64,000 nt of DNA. Origin: an uncultured Anaeroplasmataceae bacterium. Lineage in GTDB: Bacteria > Bacillota_I > Bacilli_A > Acholeplasmatales > Anaeroplasmataceae. The translations under genes were made by a program, and so were the position numbers. The notes beneath the pieces were generated by a model. That model had not been told where the DNA came from and ran no database searches. It saw only the letters and a program-made list of their open reading frames with translations. The stretch covers positions 1 to 64,000 of the forward strand of contig CAJTTN010000006.1 in the NCBI GenBank assembly GCA_910579215.1. The letters run 5' to 3'. Positions 47,270 through 55,392 of this stretch are shown here, in pieces (within the stretch, counting starts at the first letter, position 1; each line of letters begins with the position of its first letter).

Positions 47270-48187
47270 ATGCAAGGAAGAATCATCAATTTAAATGGAG
47301 GAGTATATCAGGTTAAAGTAGATACTGGAGAGATTAAAAGTCTTAGAGCGAGAGGGAAGCTGAGATTTGTTGAAACACTTCAGGTAAATCCTAACAGCTT
47401 AAGTAAAAAGGAAGAATATCAAATTATCAAAAATTCTCCTAAGGTTGGTGATTTGGTATTGGTAGATGAGGAATTTATCCTTTCTATCCTTGAACGTAAG
47501 AATGAACTAGTTCGACCAGATATAGCGAATGTAGATCAAATTCTTTTAGTTTTTGCAGCAAAGGAACCTGATTTTTCCTTTTATTTGTTAGATTTGTTTC
47601 TTGTTAATATTTTAAAAAACCGCATACAGCCTATCATAGTTGTAACAAAGATAGATAAGTTGACGACTAGAGAATTAGAAGAACTTAAAGCTAAGTTGAC
47701 GTATTATGAAGCATTAGGCTATAAGGTTTTTTATGTAAATAGTAAATTAAAAATTGGGATAGAGGAAGTTGCCCATTGCCTACAAGGGAAAATAACGGTT
47801 TTATCAGGCCAAACAGGGGCAGGAAAATCAACCTTAATCAATGCATTGTTTCCAGATTTCTCTTTGAAAACGCAAGAGATTAGTCAAGCCTTAGGTAGAG
47901 GGAAGCATACGACTAGACAAACTACACTTTATTCTTATCATGGAGGGTATATAGGGGATACTCCAGGCTTTTCTAAATTAGATATTTTGGGTATAAACAA
48001 AAAGGAGCTATCCTTATGGTTTGAGGATTTCCATTCCTACTCTTGCCAGTTTAAGGATTGCTTACATCAAAGAAATGCTAAAAATTGTGGAGTTTATCAG
48101 GCAGTTCTTGATCATAAGCTATTATCTTCTCGATATGATAGCTATTTAAAAATGTTAGATCAGCTTATGAAGGAGGAAAAAAGATAA
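47270..48187 (+). CDS. rsgA: Ribosome small-subunit GTPase RsgA
   Basis: Circularly permuted GTPase for 30S subunit maturation, 305 residues. N-terminal OB fold, then GTPase motifs in permuted order (VVTKIDKL before GQTGAGKSTLINAL, then DTPGFSKL), and the C-terminal zinc motif CQFKDCLHQ with a later Cys. ATG 47270 follows AGGAGAG; a longer frame overlaps the previous gene. Confidence 0.97.
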   Translation: MQGRIINLNGGVYQVKVDTGEIKSLRARGKLRFVETLQVNPNSLSKKEEYQIIKNSPKVGDLVLVDEEFILSILERKNELVRPDIANVDQILLVFAAKEPDFSFYLLDLFLVNILKNRIQPIIVVTKIDKLTTRELEELKAKLTYYEALGYKVFYVNSKLKIGIEEVAHCLQGKITVLSGQTGAGKSTLINALFPDFSLKTQEISQALGRGKHTTRQTTLYSYHGGYIGDTPGFSKLDILGINKKELSLWFEDFHSYSCQFKDCLHQRNAKNCGVYQAVLDHKLLSSRYDSYLKMLDQLMKEEKR

Positions 48188-48825
48188 TGGAAATTTCTTT
48201 ATCAATTTTAACAATAAATTATAATAGAATTGAAGAGGATCTAAAGCCTTTAGCAAGCAATTTAAAATATCTTCATTTGGATGTAATGGATGGACATTTT
48301 GTACCTAATCTTAGCTTTGGTCCAGCATTAATAAAATCTCTTCGTAAGGAAAGCAATCTTTTTTTTGATACACATCTTATGATTAGTGATCCTGAGAAAT
48401 ATATTCCTCAATTCATTCAAGCCGGAAGCGATTGTATTACCTTTCATTTAGAGGCTGTAAAAGATCCATTAGCATTGATTGAATTTATTCATAGTCAGAA
48501 TGTTAAGGCAGGTATTTCCATTAAGCCTGCAACAAAAGTGGAAAAGCTATTGCCATATTTACCATATGTTGACCTAGTATTAATTATGTCTGTAGAGCCA
48601 GGGTTTGGTGGGCAAAGCTTTATGGAAAGCTCGATAGATAAATTAAAGTATCTTAAGCAACAAAAGCTAGAAAAGGGATATACCTATTGGATTAGTGTAG
48701 ATGGTGGTATCAATGATGAAACCTTACCAAAAGTAGCACCTTATCTAGATTTGGCAGTAAGTGGCTCTTTTGTTTTGAATGCTTTAAATCCTTTAGAAAA
48801 TTTAAAGAAATTAAAGCATATTTAA
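48187..48825 (+). CDS. rpe: Ribulose-phosphate 3-epimerase
   Basis: Interconverts ribulose 5-phosphate and xylulose 5-phosphate in the pentose phosphate pathway. The 212-residue TIM barrel has LHLDVMDGHFVPNLSFGP, DTHLMI, VEPGFGGQSF and VDGGIN. It overlaps rsgA by one base; this order matches Bacillus. Confidence 0.97.
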   Translation: MEISLSILTINYNRIEEDLKPLASNLKYLHLDVMDGHFVPNLSFGPALIKSLRKESNLFFDTHLMISDPEKYIPQFIQAGSDCITFHLEAVKDPLALIEFIHSQNVKAGISIKPATKVEKLLPYLPYVDLVLIMSVEPGFGGQSFMESSIDKLKYLKQQKLEKGYTYWISVDGGINDETLPKVAPYLDLAVSGSFVLNALNPLENLKKLKHI

Positions 48826-48861
48826 TAGGGAAGAAACATAGGCTATACTAAGGTGATAGCC

Positions 48862-48936
48862 ATGAGAATAATAATTATTAAGCTTCCAAATTTTTTAGTT
48901 AAATTTATGAGTTTATTTAGAAGAAAAAGTAAATAA
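48862..48936 (+). CDS. spoVM: Stage V sporulation protein M
   Basis: A 24-residue peptide whose sequence opens with RIIIIKLPNFLVKFM and ends in FRRKSK. It resembles Bacillus SpoVM (26 residues), an amphipathic helix that recognises the curved forespore membrane and anchors SpoIVA; the IKLPxFL core with the critical Pro (P9) and the basic C-terminus are conserved. AAGGTGA lies about 5 bases before the ATG and a terminator follows. Its place after rpe agrees with the Bacillus order rpe-thiN-spoVM-rpmB. It is easily missed because of its length. Confidence 0.88.
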   Translation: MRIIIIKLPNFLVKFMSLFRRKSK

Positions 48937-48944
48937 GAACAGAA

Positions 48945-48981
48945 ATAGAAATTGTTGAAAAAATGATTTCTATTTTTTTAT
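48945..48981 (+). terminator. Terminator after spoVM
   Basis: ATAGAAAT (48945-48952) pairs with ATTTCTAT (48966-48973), followed by TTTTTTAT. Confidence 0.75.
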
Positions 48982-49016
48982 AGTAATGGTATAATTTCAT
49001 TGGAGGATTTAAAATT

Positions 49017-49577
49017 ATGGATGTTTATGAAAATTGTCCTATCCTTGAAACAGATTGTTTTTTGATAAGAAGAATAGAAGAACAGGATGCAGAGGATTTA
49101 TTAGAAGTATATAGTGATTTAAATGCCTTACCTTTTTTTAATAGTGATAATTGTCATGGAAGTAATTTCTATATTACAAAGCTATTAGATATGAAAAATA
49201 CAATAAAATATTGGCTATTAGAATATTTTGAAACAAAGGGCTTTGTAAGATTTTCTATCCTAAATAAAAGTAGTGGAGTATGTATTGGAACAATAGAAAT
49301 GTTTCATAGAATTGCAACTGATACGTATAATCATTGTGGTGTTTTACGGCTAGATTTGAGTAGTGACTATGAAAAAGAAAGGTATATCAAAGAAATAGTA
49401 TCCTTGGTTTTATATCCCTTTTTTGAATGGTTTTCCTGTGAAAAAATTATTACTAAGGCTGCAAACTACGCTGTTGAACGCATCAACGCTATAAAGTCTT
49501 GTGGATTTCTTCTAAGTGAGGAACCCTTGCAGGGCAAAGATAGAATGTATTATGATTATTGGACAAAAGTAAAATAA
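49017..49577 (+). CDS. GNAT acetyltransferase (RimJ/RimL type)
   Basis: A 186-residue protein. It opens with ETDCFLIRRIEEQDAEDLLE, typical of the ribosomal-protein N-acetyltransferase (RimL-like) group, with the acetyl-CoA fold around GVCIGTIEMFHR and a C-terminal SCGFLLSEEPLQGK segment. Substrate unknown. TATAAT at 48990-48995 is a likely -10 box. First gene of the accessory block between spoVM and rpmB. Confidence 0.8.
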   Translation: MDVYENCPILETDCFLIRRIEEQDAEDLLEVYSDLNALPFFNSDNCHGSNFYITKLLDMKNTIKYWLLEYFETKGFVRFSILNKSSGVCIGTIEMFHRIATDTYNHCGVLRLDLSSDYEKERYIKEIVSLVLYPFFEWFSCEKIITKAANYAVERINAIKSCGFLLSEEPLQGKDRMYYDYWTKVK

Positions 49578-49590
49578 ATCGGGATTGTAG

Positions 49591-49623
49591 GAGGTATCTT
49601 TAAGGGATACCTCAATTTTTTTG
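49591..49623 (+). terminator. Terminator after the acetyltransferase gene
   Basis: GAGGTATC (49591-49598) pairs with GATACCTC (49606-49613), followed by AATTTTTTT. Confidence 0.8.
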
Positions 49624-49632
49624 AAAAAACAC

Positions 49633-49686
49633 TTGACAGTTGAATACTTGTTCAACTATAATATAAACAGTTGAACAACTGTTCAA
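49633..49686 (+). promoter_or_regulatory. Zinc-operon promoter with two ArsR/SmtB-type operators
   Basis: TTGACA (49633-49638) and TATAAT (49657-49662) are 18 bp apart. Operator 1, TTGAATACTTGTTCAA (49640-49655), fills the spacer; operator 2, TTGAACAACTGTTCAA (49671-49686), lies just after the start site. Both match the TGAA-N6-TTCA pattern bound by SmtB/CzrA-type repressors. Confidence 0.85.
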
Positions 49687-49706
49687 CCAAGAAGGAAGGG
49701 ATAAAT

Positions 49707-50078
49707 ATGGCAGTAATTTTGGAATGTAGCACAACGAATCCTCATCTGGAACTGATAGATGAAGTAAAAAAATATATGCCAGAGGAAAATGCTTTGTATA
49801 ATGTTGCAGAGTTATTTAAGGTGTTTGGCGATCCTACACGAACTAGAATTTTGGCGGGATTGTTTTATCACGAATTATGTGTGTGTGATATTTGTAAAAT
49901 TATTGGTATGACTAAATCGGCAGTATCCCATCAGCTTAAGGTTTTGAAAAATTACAACTTAGTTAAATTTCGTAAGCAAGGGAAGGAAGTTTTTTACTCC
50001 CTTGCAGATGAGCATGTTGTCTTAATTTATAAAAAAGCCTTAGAGCATGTATTAGAAGAGAAAGAAGAGGAAATTTAG
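49707..50078 (+). CDS. ArsR/SmtB-family zinc-responsive repressor
   Basis: A 123-residue winged-helix repressor. The DNA-recognition helix is in MTKSAVSHQLKVLKNYNLV and the alpha-3 metal motif reads ELCVCD. The C-terminal helix has the complete SmtB alpha-5 zinc site: Asp-x-His (LADEH), a His 11 positions later and a Glu 3 further on. An N-terminal Cys (LECS) could complete an alpha-3N site as in CadC/ZiaR. ATG 49707 is chosen since a longer frame begins inside operator 2. It should repress its own operon until zinc (or Cd/Pb) binds. Confidence 0.92.
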   Translation: MAVILECSTTNPHLELIDEVKKYMPEENALYNVAELFKVFGDPTRTRILAGLFYHELCVCDICKIIGMTKSAVSHQLKVLKNYNLVKFRKQGKEVFYSLADEHVVLIYKKALEHVLEEKEEEI

Positions 50079-50080
50079 GT

Positions 50081-50299
50081 ATGAAAAAGGTATTTCGTTT
50101 AGAAAATTTGGATTGTGCAAATTGTGCTGCAAAAATGGAAAGAGGGATTCAAAAAATTTCAGGAGTTACATATGCAAGTGTAAGCTTTATGACACAGAAG
50201 TTAACTATAGAGGCAGAGGATACTACCTTTGATCAAGTAATGGATGAAGTAGTTCGAGTTTGTAAAAAGGTTGAACCAGATTGCATTATTAAAAGATAG
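50081..50299 (+). CDS. Free-standing heavy-metal-associated (HMA) domain protein
   Basis: A 72-residue ferredoxin-like metallochaperone fold with the DCxxC motif at D11, C12 and C15. An Asp before the CxxC is typical of zinc/cadmium/lead domains rather than copper chaperones. The C-terminal CKKVEPDC adds two more Cys. The P-type ATPase downstream lacks an N-terminal HMA domain, so this protein looks like its detached metal-binding domain. It starts 2 bases after the repressor gene. Confidence 0.9.
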   Translation: MKKVFRLENLDCANCAAKMERGIQKISGVTYASVSFMTQKLTIEAEDTTFDQVMDEVVRVCKKVEPDCIIKR

Positions 50300-50317
50300 T
50301 GTATTTGGGAGAGGAAT

Positions 50318-51145
50318 ATGAATACACTGATTATAATACTTTCTTTAGTTGCTGGAGTAGTAGGCACAGGTATTGGTGGAATCTTAGGTGTTTTACTGAA
50401 AAGTAAAGGAAATAAAATAATGAGTAGAATCCTCAGCTTTGCAGGAGGAGTGATGGTTGGGATAGTTGTATTTGAGATGATACCTGAATCTATTGAAAAG
50501 ACGCAAATCATAGATTACCCATATGGTGTTTTTGTTACCTTAGCTTCTGTGGCATGTGGTATAATTGTTATATATGGACTAAATAAGCTATTAGATAAAA
50601 TAGAAAATGTAAGAGAAACCCATCGAAGTCTTGAGGAATTGCATCATGAGATTCAAGTGATTCAATTGACGCAGGAAGCAACTAATGGAGCTACAGATAA
50701 AAAATCCTTATTAAAAGCAGGAATAATTATGCTTTTGGCAATTATGTTTCATAACATTCCTGAAGGTATGGCTATAGGAGCTACGGGTACTGCAGAAGTT
50801 AAAATGGGAGTATTGGTAGCTATTTTGATAGCTGTCCATAACGTTCCCGAGGGTATGGCAATTTCAGCACCTTTAGCTAGTGGAGGAATGAAGGCTTGGA
50901 AAACAATTCTACTTACTGCTATGGCAGGAGCGGCTACCGTTGTTGGAGCAATTTTTGGTTTAGCCATAGGGGGAATTGGGGATTTAGCGATAGGAATATG
51001 TATGGGAGTGGCAGGAGGAGCCATGCTATATGTAACCTTCTGTGAAATAGTTCCTCAAGCCATTTTAATGGATGGGGGAAGGATTCCAGCGGCTAGTATG
51101 CTAATTGGTGTTTTGAGTGCAATGATATTTGTTTATTTATTTTAA
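50318..51145 (+). CDS. ZIP-family metal permease (GufA/ZupT-like)
   Basis: A 275-residue carrier with eight predicted helices. The binuclear-type metal site is seen as FHNIPEGMAIG in helix 4 and VHNVPEGMAIS in helix 5, and VFEMIPESI matches helix 2 of this family. A cytoplasmic charged loop (about 95-130) separates the two halves. ZIP carriers normally bring Zn2+ or other divalent metals into the cytoplasm, so its place in an efflux operon is unexpected. Confidence 0.92.
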   Translation: MNTLIIILSLVAGVVGTGIGGILGVLLKSKGNKIMSRILSFAGGVMVGIVVFEMIPESIEKTQIIDYPYGVFVTLASVACGIIVIYGLNKLLDKIENVRETHRSLEELHHEIQVIQLTQEATNGATDKKSLLKAGIIMLLAIMFHNIPEGMAIGATGTAEVKMGVLVAILIAVHNVPEGMAISAPLASGGMKAWKTILLTAMAGAATVVGAIFGLAIGGIGDLAIGICMGVAGGAMLYVTFCEIVPQAILMDGGRIPAASMLIGVLSAMIFVYLF

Positions 51146-51217
51146 AATGTGAAAAGAAGTTAAATAATTGAATTGGCAGTTTCTCTGCCTTTTACAATAT
51201 TAGAAAAGAGAGAAAGT

Positions 51218-53083
51218 ATGACTAAAAAGCAGAAAAAAAATTTAATTCGCATAGGGATAGCTCTAATCTTATTCCTTATATTATTTATTGTTGACCATAT
51301 CATCCATTTGGATTCTTTGATTCCTAATCCAAAAATTAATTGGATTTTACCAACGACTCTATATTTATTTATTTATATTTTTATAGCGTATGATGTTCTT
51401 TGGCGAGCAATAAGGAATATATTGCATGGTCAAGTTTTTGATGAAAATTTTTTAATGTGTATTGCAACTATAGGCGCGTTTGCTATTCGTTCCTTTGATG
51501 AGGCTGTAGCTGTCATATTGTTTTATCAGGTAGGAGAATTTTTCCAAAGCTATGCTGTTGGAAAATCCAGAAAATCTATTGCCTCCTTAATGGATATACG
51601 ACCAGATTTTGCAAATGTTTTAAGAGAGGGTGAAATTTTTACAATTGACCCAGAAGAGGTTGAGCTTGATGAAATTATTATTGTACAGCCAGGAGAAAAA
51701 ATCCCTTTAGATGGAAAAATCATAAAGGGGAGTTCGACCTTAGATACTAAGGCTTTGACTGGAGAATCTCTACCTAGGGAAGTTTATGAAGGACAAGAGG
51801 TAATAAGTGGATGTGTCAATCTGACACAAACCTTACATATAAAGGTTACAAAGCTTTTTTATGACTCAACTGTTTCTAAGATATTAGAGCTAGTAGAGAA
51901 TGCCTCAGAACATAAATCTAAAGCGGAAAACTTTATTACAAAATTTGCAAAATATTATACCCCTACCGTTGTTCTTTCTGCTTTATTATTAGTTGTTATT
52001 CCAGGAGCAATCACACAAAATTGGTTGGATTGGTTATACCGAGCATTGAATTTCTTAGTTGTATCTTGTCCATGTGCTCTTGTAATTTCAATCCCACTTT
52101 CCTTTTTTGCAGGTATTGGTGCAGCCTCAAAAAAAGGAATATTGATTAAGGGATCTAATTATTTGGAGCAATTGCATAAGGCGAATATTTATGTTTTTGA
52201 TAAAACAGGAACTTTAACCAAAGGGAACTTTGTAGTTACTAGGGTTTTTCCAGAAGAAAATAAAGAAGAAATCCTTAGACTTGCAGCAATTGCTGAGGCA
52301 GGGTCTAATCACCCTATAGCTCAATCTATCTTAAAGCTTGTAGAAGTAAAAGAGACGGGGTATACCATTGAGAATATCGCAGGCTATGGAATCGTCGCTA
52401 AAAAGGAAGATATAATTTTATGTGGCAATGATAAATTAATGGAACAAAGAAATATTTCTTATGTGAAGGAAATGGGAATTGGGACAGTTGTATATGTGGC
52501 TAAAAATGATAAATTTATAGGCTCTATATTGATAAGTGATGAAATTAAAGAAGAAACGGAAGCGGTGATTCGCAGCCTAAATAAGATGGGTGGCAAAACA
52601 ATCATGCTGACAGGAGATAATGAAGCAATCGCCCAGCATGTTTCTAAGCAAATTGGAGTTACAGAATTCAAGGCTTCTCTCTTACCTCAGAACAAAGTTG
52701 AAGAGGTAGAAAAGCTTTTAGCCGCTAAAAAAGAAAAGGATCTCCTTTGCTTTATTGGAGATGGTATCAACGATGCTCCTGTACTCATGCGCTCAGATAT
52801 TGGTATTTCTATGGGTGGTGTTGGCTCTGATGCAGCAATAGAAGCCTCAGATATAGTATTAATGAAAGATGATCTTAGAGGAATATCTACGGCGAAACGT
52901 ATTGCACGAAAAACGATGACAATAGTGATAGAAAATATAGTGTTTGCATTAGGGATAAAAATTGCTGTCCTCATTTTGTCTGCTATAGGTATTAGTAATA
53001 TGTGGCTTGGCGTTCTTGCAGATGTAGGAGTAGCTATTTTAGCTATATTAAATGCAATGCGTTGTGGTAATATAAAAGAATAA
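51218..53083 (+). CDS. Zn/Cd/Pb-exporting P1B-type ATPase
   Basis: A 621-residue heavy-metal ATPase. No N-terminal HMA domain is present. Motifs in order: TGES, metal-binding SCPCALV in helix 6, phosphorylation DKTGTLTKG, SNHPIA (SEHP-like), TGDN and GDGINDAP. DVGVAILAILNAMR in the last helix carries the Asp typical of the zinc subgroup (P1B-2: ZntA/CadA). ATG 51218 is taken as start; an in-frame codon 45 bases upstream would add an unusual N-terminus. Last gene of the zinc operon. Confidence 0.94.
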   Translation: MTKKQKKNLIRIGIALILFLILFIVDHIIHLDSLIPNPKINWILPTTLYLFIYIFIAYDVLWRAIRNILHGQVFDENFLMCIATIGAFAIRSFDEAVAVILFYQVGEFFQSYAVGKSRKSIASLMDIRPDFANVLREGEIFTIDPEEVELDEIIIVQPGEKIPLDGKIIKGSSTLDTKALTGESLPREVYEGQEVISGCVNLTQTLHIKVTKLFYDSTVSKILELVENASEHKSKAENFITKFAKYYTPTVVLSALLLVVIPGAITQNWLDWLYRALNFLVVSCPCALVISIPLSFFAGIGAASKKGILIKGSNYLEQLHKANIYVFDKTGTLTKGNFVVTRVFPEENKEEILRLAAIAEAGSNHPIAQSILKLVEVKETGYTIENIAGYGIVAKKEDIILCGNDKLMEQRNISYVKEMGIGTVVYVAKNDKFIGSILISDEIKEETEAVIRSLNKMGGKTIMLTGDNEAIAQHVSKQIGVTEFKASLLPQNKVEEVEKLLAAKKEKDLLCFIGDGINDAPVLMRSDIGISMGGVGSDAAIEASDIVLMKDDLRGISTAKRIARKTMTIVIENIVFALGIKIAVLILSAIGISNMWLGVLADVGVAILAILNAMRCGNIKE

Positions 53084-53156
53084 GTATGAAAGACAATTAG
53101 ATTTTGTTTAAAAAATTTAATAGTCTTTTTATTTGAAATTATAAAAAAAAGTTTTT

Positions 53157-53191
53157 AAGCAGATTTTATTTAAAAAAATTTGCTTTTTTTT
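53157..53191 (+). terminator. Terminator of the zinc operon
   Basis: AAGCAGATTT (53157-53166) pairs with AAATTTGCTT (53176-53185), one G-U pair, followed by a T-run. A weaker AAAGAC/GTCTTT hairpin with T-run lies at about 53087-53131. Confidence 0.7.
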
Positions 53192-53264
53192 AATAGAAAA
53201 AAATAGGAAAAAGAGGGGGGCCATTACCACAAAAAGTGTCGACTGTCAATATCGAATGTCGCTA

Positions 53265-53293
53265 TTTCACTCTATAACGAAGTATGCTACACT
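53265..53293 (+). promoter_or_regulatory. Probable promoter of the RHS operon
   Basis: TTTCAC (53265-53270), 17 bp, TACACT (53288-53293), about 70 bp before the first gene. Directly upstream (53236-53262) are TGTCGAC and ATGTCGC, which resemble Spo0A boxes loosely. The rest of the 282-bp gap holds the zinc-operon terminator and a GGGGGG run. Confidence 0.45.
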
Positions 53294-53365
53294 AAAGCTA
53301 TATTAGGACGCTAATATGTGAAAATTTAAGATCTTAAAGTAAAAAAGTAGAAAGGAGCTAAAGAA

Positions 53366-53656
53366 ATGAATGAAATCGTTGTAGGAGTCATAGGGCTTAT
53401 AGGAACTATATCAAGTGTAAGCTTTGCATATTTAGCATTTAGAAGAAATCGTACTACGGATACTAAAAGGGATGCAAAAACAGAGGGCGTATTAATTAGT
53501 GATATAGGCTATATCAAGTCAAGCATAGATCGTATGGAAGGAAAGCTAGATAAGGTAGAAACCAATTATCAAGATTTATTATCAAGGCTAGTTCGTGTAG
53601 AAGAAGCTCAAAGCTCCTTAGAAAAGCGACTTGAACATTCAAATCTAAAAAGATAA
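53366..53656 (+). CDS. Small XhlA-like membrane/coiled-coil protein
   Basis: A 96-residue protein with one N-terminal helix (about 3-24), a basic stop-transfer (RRNRTTDTKRD) and a C-terminal heptad-like coiled coil (about 48-90). This design is like hemolysin XhlA, the membrane partner of phage holins. Next to it is a holin-like gene, which strengthens the reading. AGAAAGGAG precedes the ATG. First gene of the RHS operon. Confidence 0.7.
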   Translation: MNEIVVGVIGLIGTISSVSFAYLAFRRNRTTDTKRDAKTEGVLISDIGYIKSSIDRMEGKLDKVETNYQDLLSRLVRVEEAQSSLEKRLEHSNLKR

Positions 53657-53658
53657 AT

Positions 53659-53952
53659 ATGGAAATGATGAGTATTCCTGTAATTACAATACTTTGTTAT
53701 TTAATAGGAGAATTTTTCAAGGTTGTCATCTTAAGAAAGAAGAAAAGATATAAATATATTCCCACAATCGTAGGAGGTATTGGCGGAATGCTTGGTCTCA
53801 TCATCTACTACGTTAGTCCAGATCTATTATTCAATGTGACAAGTCCATTTCTTGCAGTAGCTATAGGAATAATGAGTGGATTAGCATCCACTGGAGGAAA
53901 TGAGCTAATCAAGCAAATTATTAAGAAAAGAGAAAAGGAAGATGCTTCTTAA
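53659..53952 (+). CDS. Phage holin-family-like small membrane protein
   Basis: A 97-residue protein with about three helices (5-22, 33-52, 60-80), basic loop RKKKRYK, a Gly-rich TIVGGIGGMLGLIIYY segment and a charged tail. Size and pattern fit phage holin families found in Bacillota. No endolysin is beside it, and it lies in an RHS operon rather than a prophage. It could form a passage for protein release. It overlaps the next gene by 11 bases. Confidence 0.7.
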   Translation: MEMMSIPVITILCYLIGEFFKVVILRKKKRYKYIPTIVGGIGGMLGLIIYYVSPDLLFNVTSPFLAVAIGIMSGLASTGGNELIKQIIKKREKEDAS

Positions 53953-54451
53953 AGGAAAAAATTATCCTCTAGCACTAGATTATTTGCTTTGTAAAAGCTT
54001 ATTAGAAGTATCTAATTATATCAATGAAAAACATATGATGGAATGTTTTTATAATAAAAGTGCTTGTCAAACTGAGGAAGAGCTAAGTATATGTATGATG
54101 AGAAATTTTCTTTTACAGCATCGTTTCACAACAGAAGCTAGAGTGGTAAATAGCTATTTTAAATATAGAAAAATAAAGTATCAATTTAATGGCTTTGTTG
54201 GAAATTTGTTAGAAGAAAAAATTTATAATTTAATTCAAAGTATTCAAGAAAAAGAAGGTAAGGAAATAATTATAAAATATCTTTTGGTAGTCGCATATAT
54301 TGAAGAAAATAAAGAAATCATACTTCCAATCTCTAAAGAGATCAGTAAACTACTTACTTCAAACTCCATTGCAGAAGTAAGAAAAAGCATTAGCAATTTA
54401 GTAAGAGAAACTAAGAGAATTGATTTAGAAAATAGAAAAAGGGAGGGATAA
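53942..54451 (+). CDS. Unknown protein of the RHS operon
   Basis: A 169-residue, Lys/Glu/Ile-rich, mostly helical soluble protein. No membrane segment, signal peptide or motif recognised. ATG 53942 lies inside the end of the holin-like gene, so translation is coupled. Its place between export-like proteins and the Fic-like/nucleotidyltransferase suggests an adaptor or chaperone, but this is only context. Confidence 0.65.
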   Translation: MLLKGKNYPLALDYLLCKSLLEVSNYINEKHMMECFYNKSACQTEEELSICMMRNFLLQHRFTTEARVVNSYFKYRKIKYQFNGFVGNLLEEKIYNLIQSIQEKEGKEIIIKYLLVVAYIEENKEIILPISKEISKLLTSNSIAEVRKSISNLVRETKRIDLENRKREG

Positions 54452-54452
54452 A

Positions 54453-55370
54453 ATGGAAGAGATATATGAATTAGTAGAGAATAAGAGAATATTTGTCAGA
54501 AAGAAGATAGGAAATTTTTTAGAAAAGCTTTTAAGATATTGTGGTTATATCTTTGATCATGATATTTTTAAAAAGATTATCTATAGTGAGGATGAGTATA
54601 GAACACCAATAGAAGAAAAGATAAAAAATACCTATGATGCATATATTTATATATTGCACAACGATAAAAATAGGATATCTAAAAGTCTCTGGAAAAGATT
54701 TTATTATCTTTTTACAGAAGAAGAGCTAGAACCATTCATGGCTATAAAATTATCTACAAAATACTTTCATATAAATCACCTATCACCTTTAGAACAGGCG
54801 ATAGAATATCATTTATATGTGTATGAGGAGCTAAAAGATTTAAAGGAAGAGGATAGGCTAATTCTATCCTTAATGATAATGAATTATATATTGGTAAGAA
54901 ATCAGATTCCGCTCGTTCATTTATGTAAGTCAGATTTTAATCAATATGAGAAAGCAAGGGAGGAATTCTTCAAAGGTAATAAGGCAGTGATGCTTAAGTT
55001 TATGATAGCACTAATAAAGAAGAATCCCTATATGGAAAAAAAGTATTATAAGAATATAATTCCAGTTTCTTTAACAGATATTATAGAATTTGTAGAGAAG
55101 AGAAAAGAGGAATTCCAAACGAAATATCAAATAAAAGGACTATGGATTCATGGATCAATAGCAAAAAGAATAGAGCGAATGGACTCAGACTTAGATTTCT
55201 TCATTGAGCTGTCGTTAGACTTACTCCATGAAGAAAAATTGGCTTTAATTGAAGAATTAAAACAAGTCTTTTATGATAGATTCAAAAGAATGGTAGATCT
55301 ACATGAAATAGTAGAATATCTTGATGATGATATCATCAAGGAAGCAAGAACAACAAAAAGATTAATTTAA
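54453..55370 (+). CDS. Fic-like/nucleotidyltransferase two-domain protein
   Basis: A 305-residue soluble protein. The C-terminal ~75 residues form a MNT-type nucleotidyltransferase core: GLWIHGSIAKR followed by the metal-binding acidic motif MDSDLDFFIEL. The middle (about 110-200) has a Fic-like pattern, LEQAIEYHLYVYEEL and ILSLMIMNYILVRNQIPLVHLCKSDFNQYE, but the AMPylation motif HPFxxGNGR is absent. It might modify the RHS protein or a partner nucleotide-wise, or act as an antitoxin-like regulator. Starts one base after the previous stop. Confidence 0.65.
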   Translation: MEEIYELVENKRIFVRKKIGNFLEKLLRYCGYIFDHDIFKKIIYSEDEYRTPIEEKIKNTYDAYIYILHNDKNRISKSLWKRFYYLFTEEELEPFMAIKLSTKYFHINHLSPLEQAIEYHLYVYEELKDLKEEDRLILSLMIMNYILVRNQIPLVHLCKSDFNQYEKAREEFFKGNKAVMLKFMIALIKKNPYMEKKYYKNIIPVSLTDIIEFVEKRKEEFQTKYQIKGLWIHGSIAKRIERMDSDLDFFIELSLDLLHEEKLALIEELKQVFYDRFKRMVDLHEIVEYLDDDIIKEARTTKRLI

Positions 55371-55392
55371 AAAAGAAAGAAGGAAAAAGAAA

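Noticed and set aside
52459..52974. Minus-strand open frames opposite the P-type ATPase
   Set aside because: The plus strand carries every P1B ATPase motif in this stretch; the reverse frames have no start signals or recognisable family.
53366..53952. Prophage remnant
   Set aside because: The two holin-like genes are not accompanied by any tail, capsid, integrase or lysin gene, and they are joined by overlaps to the RHS operon.
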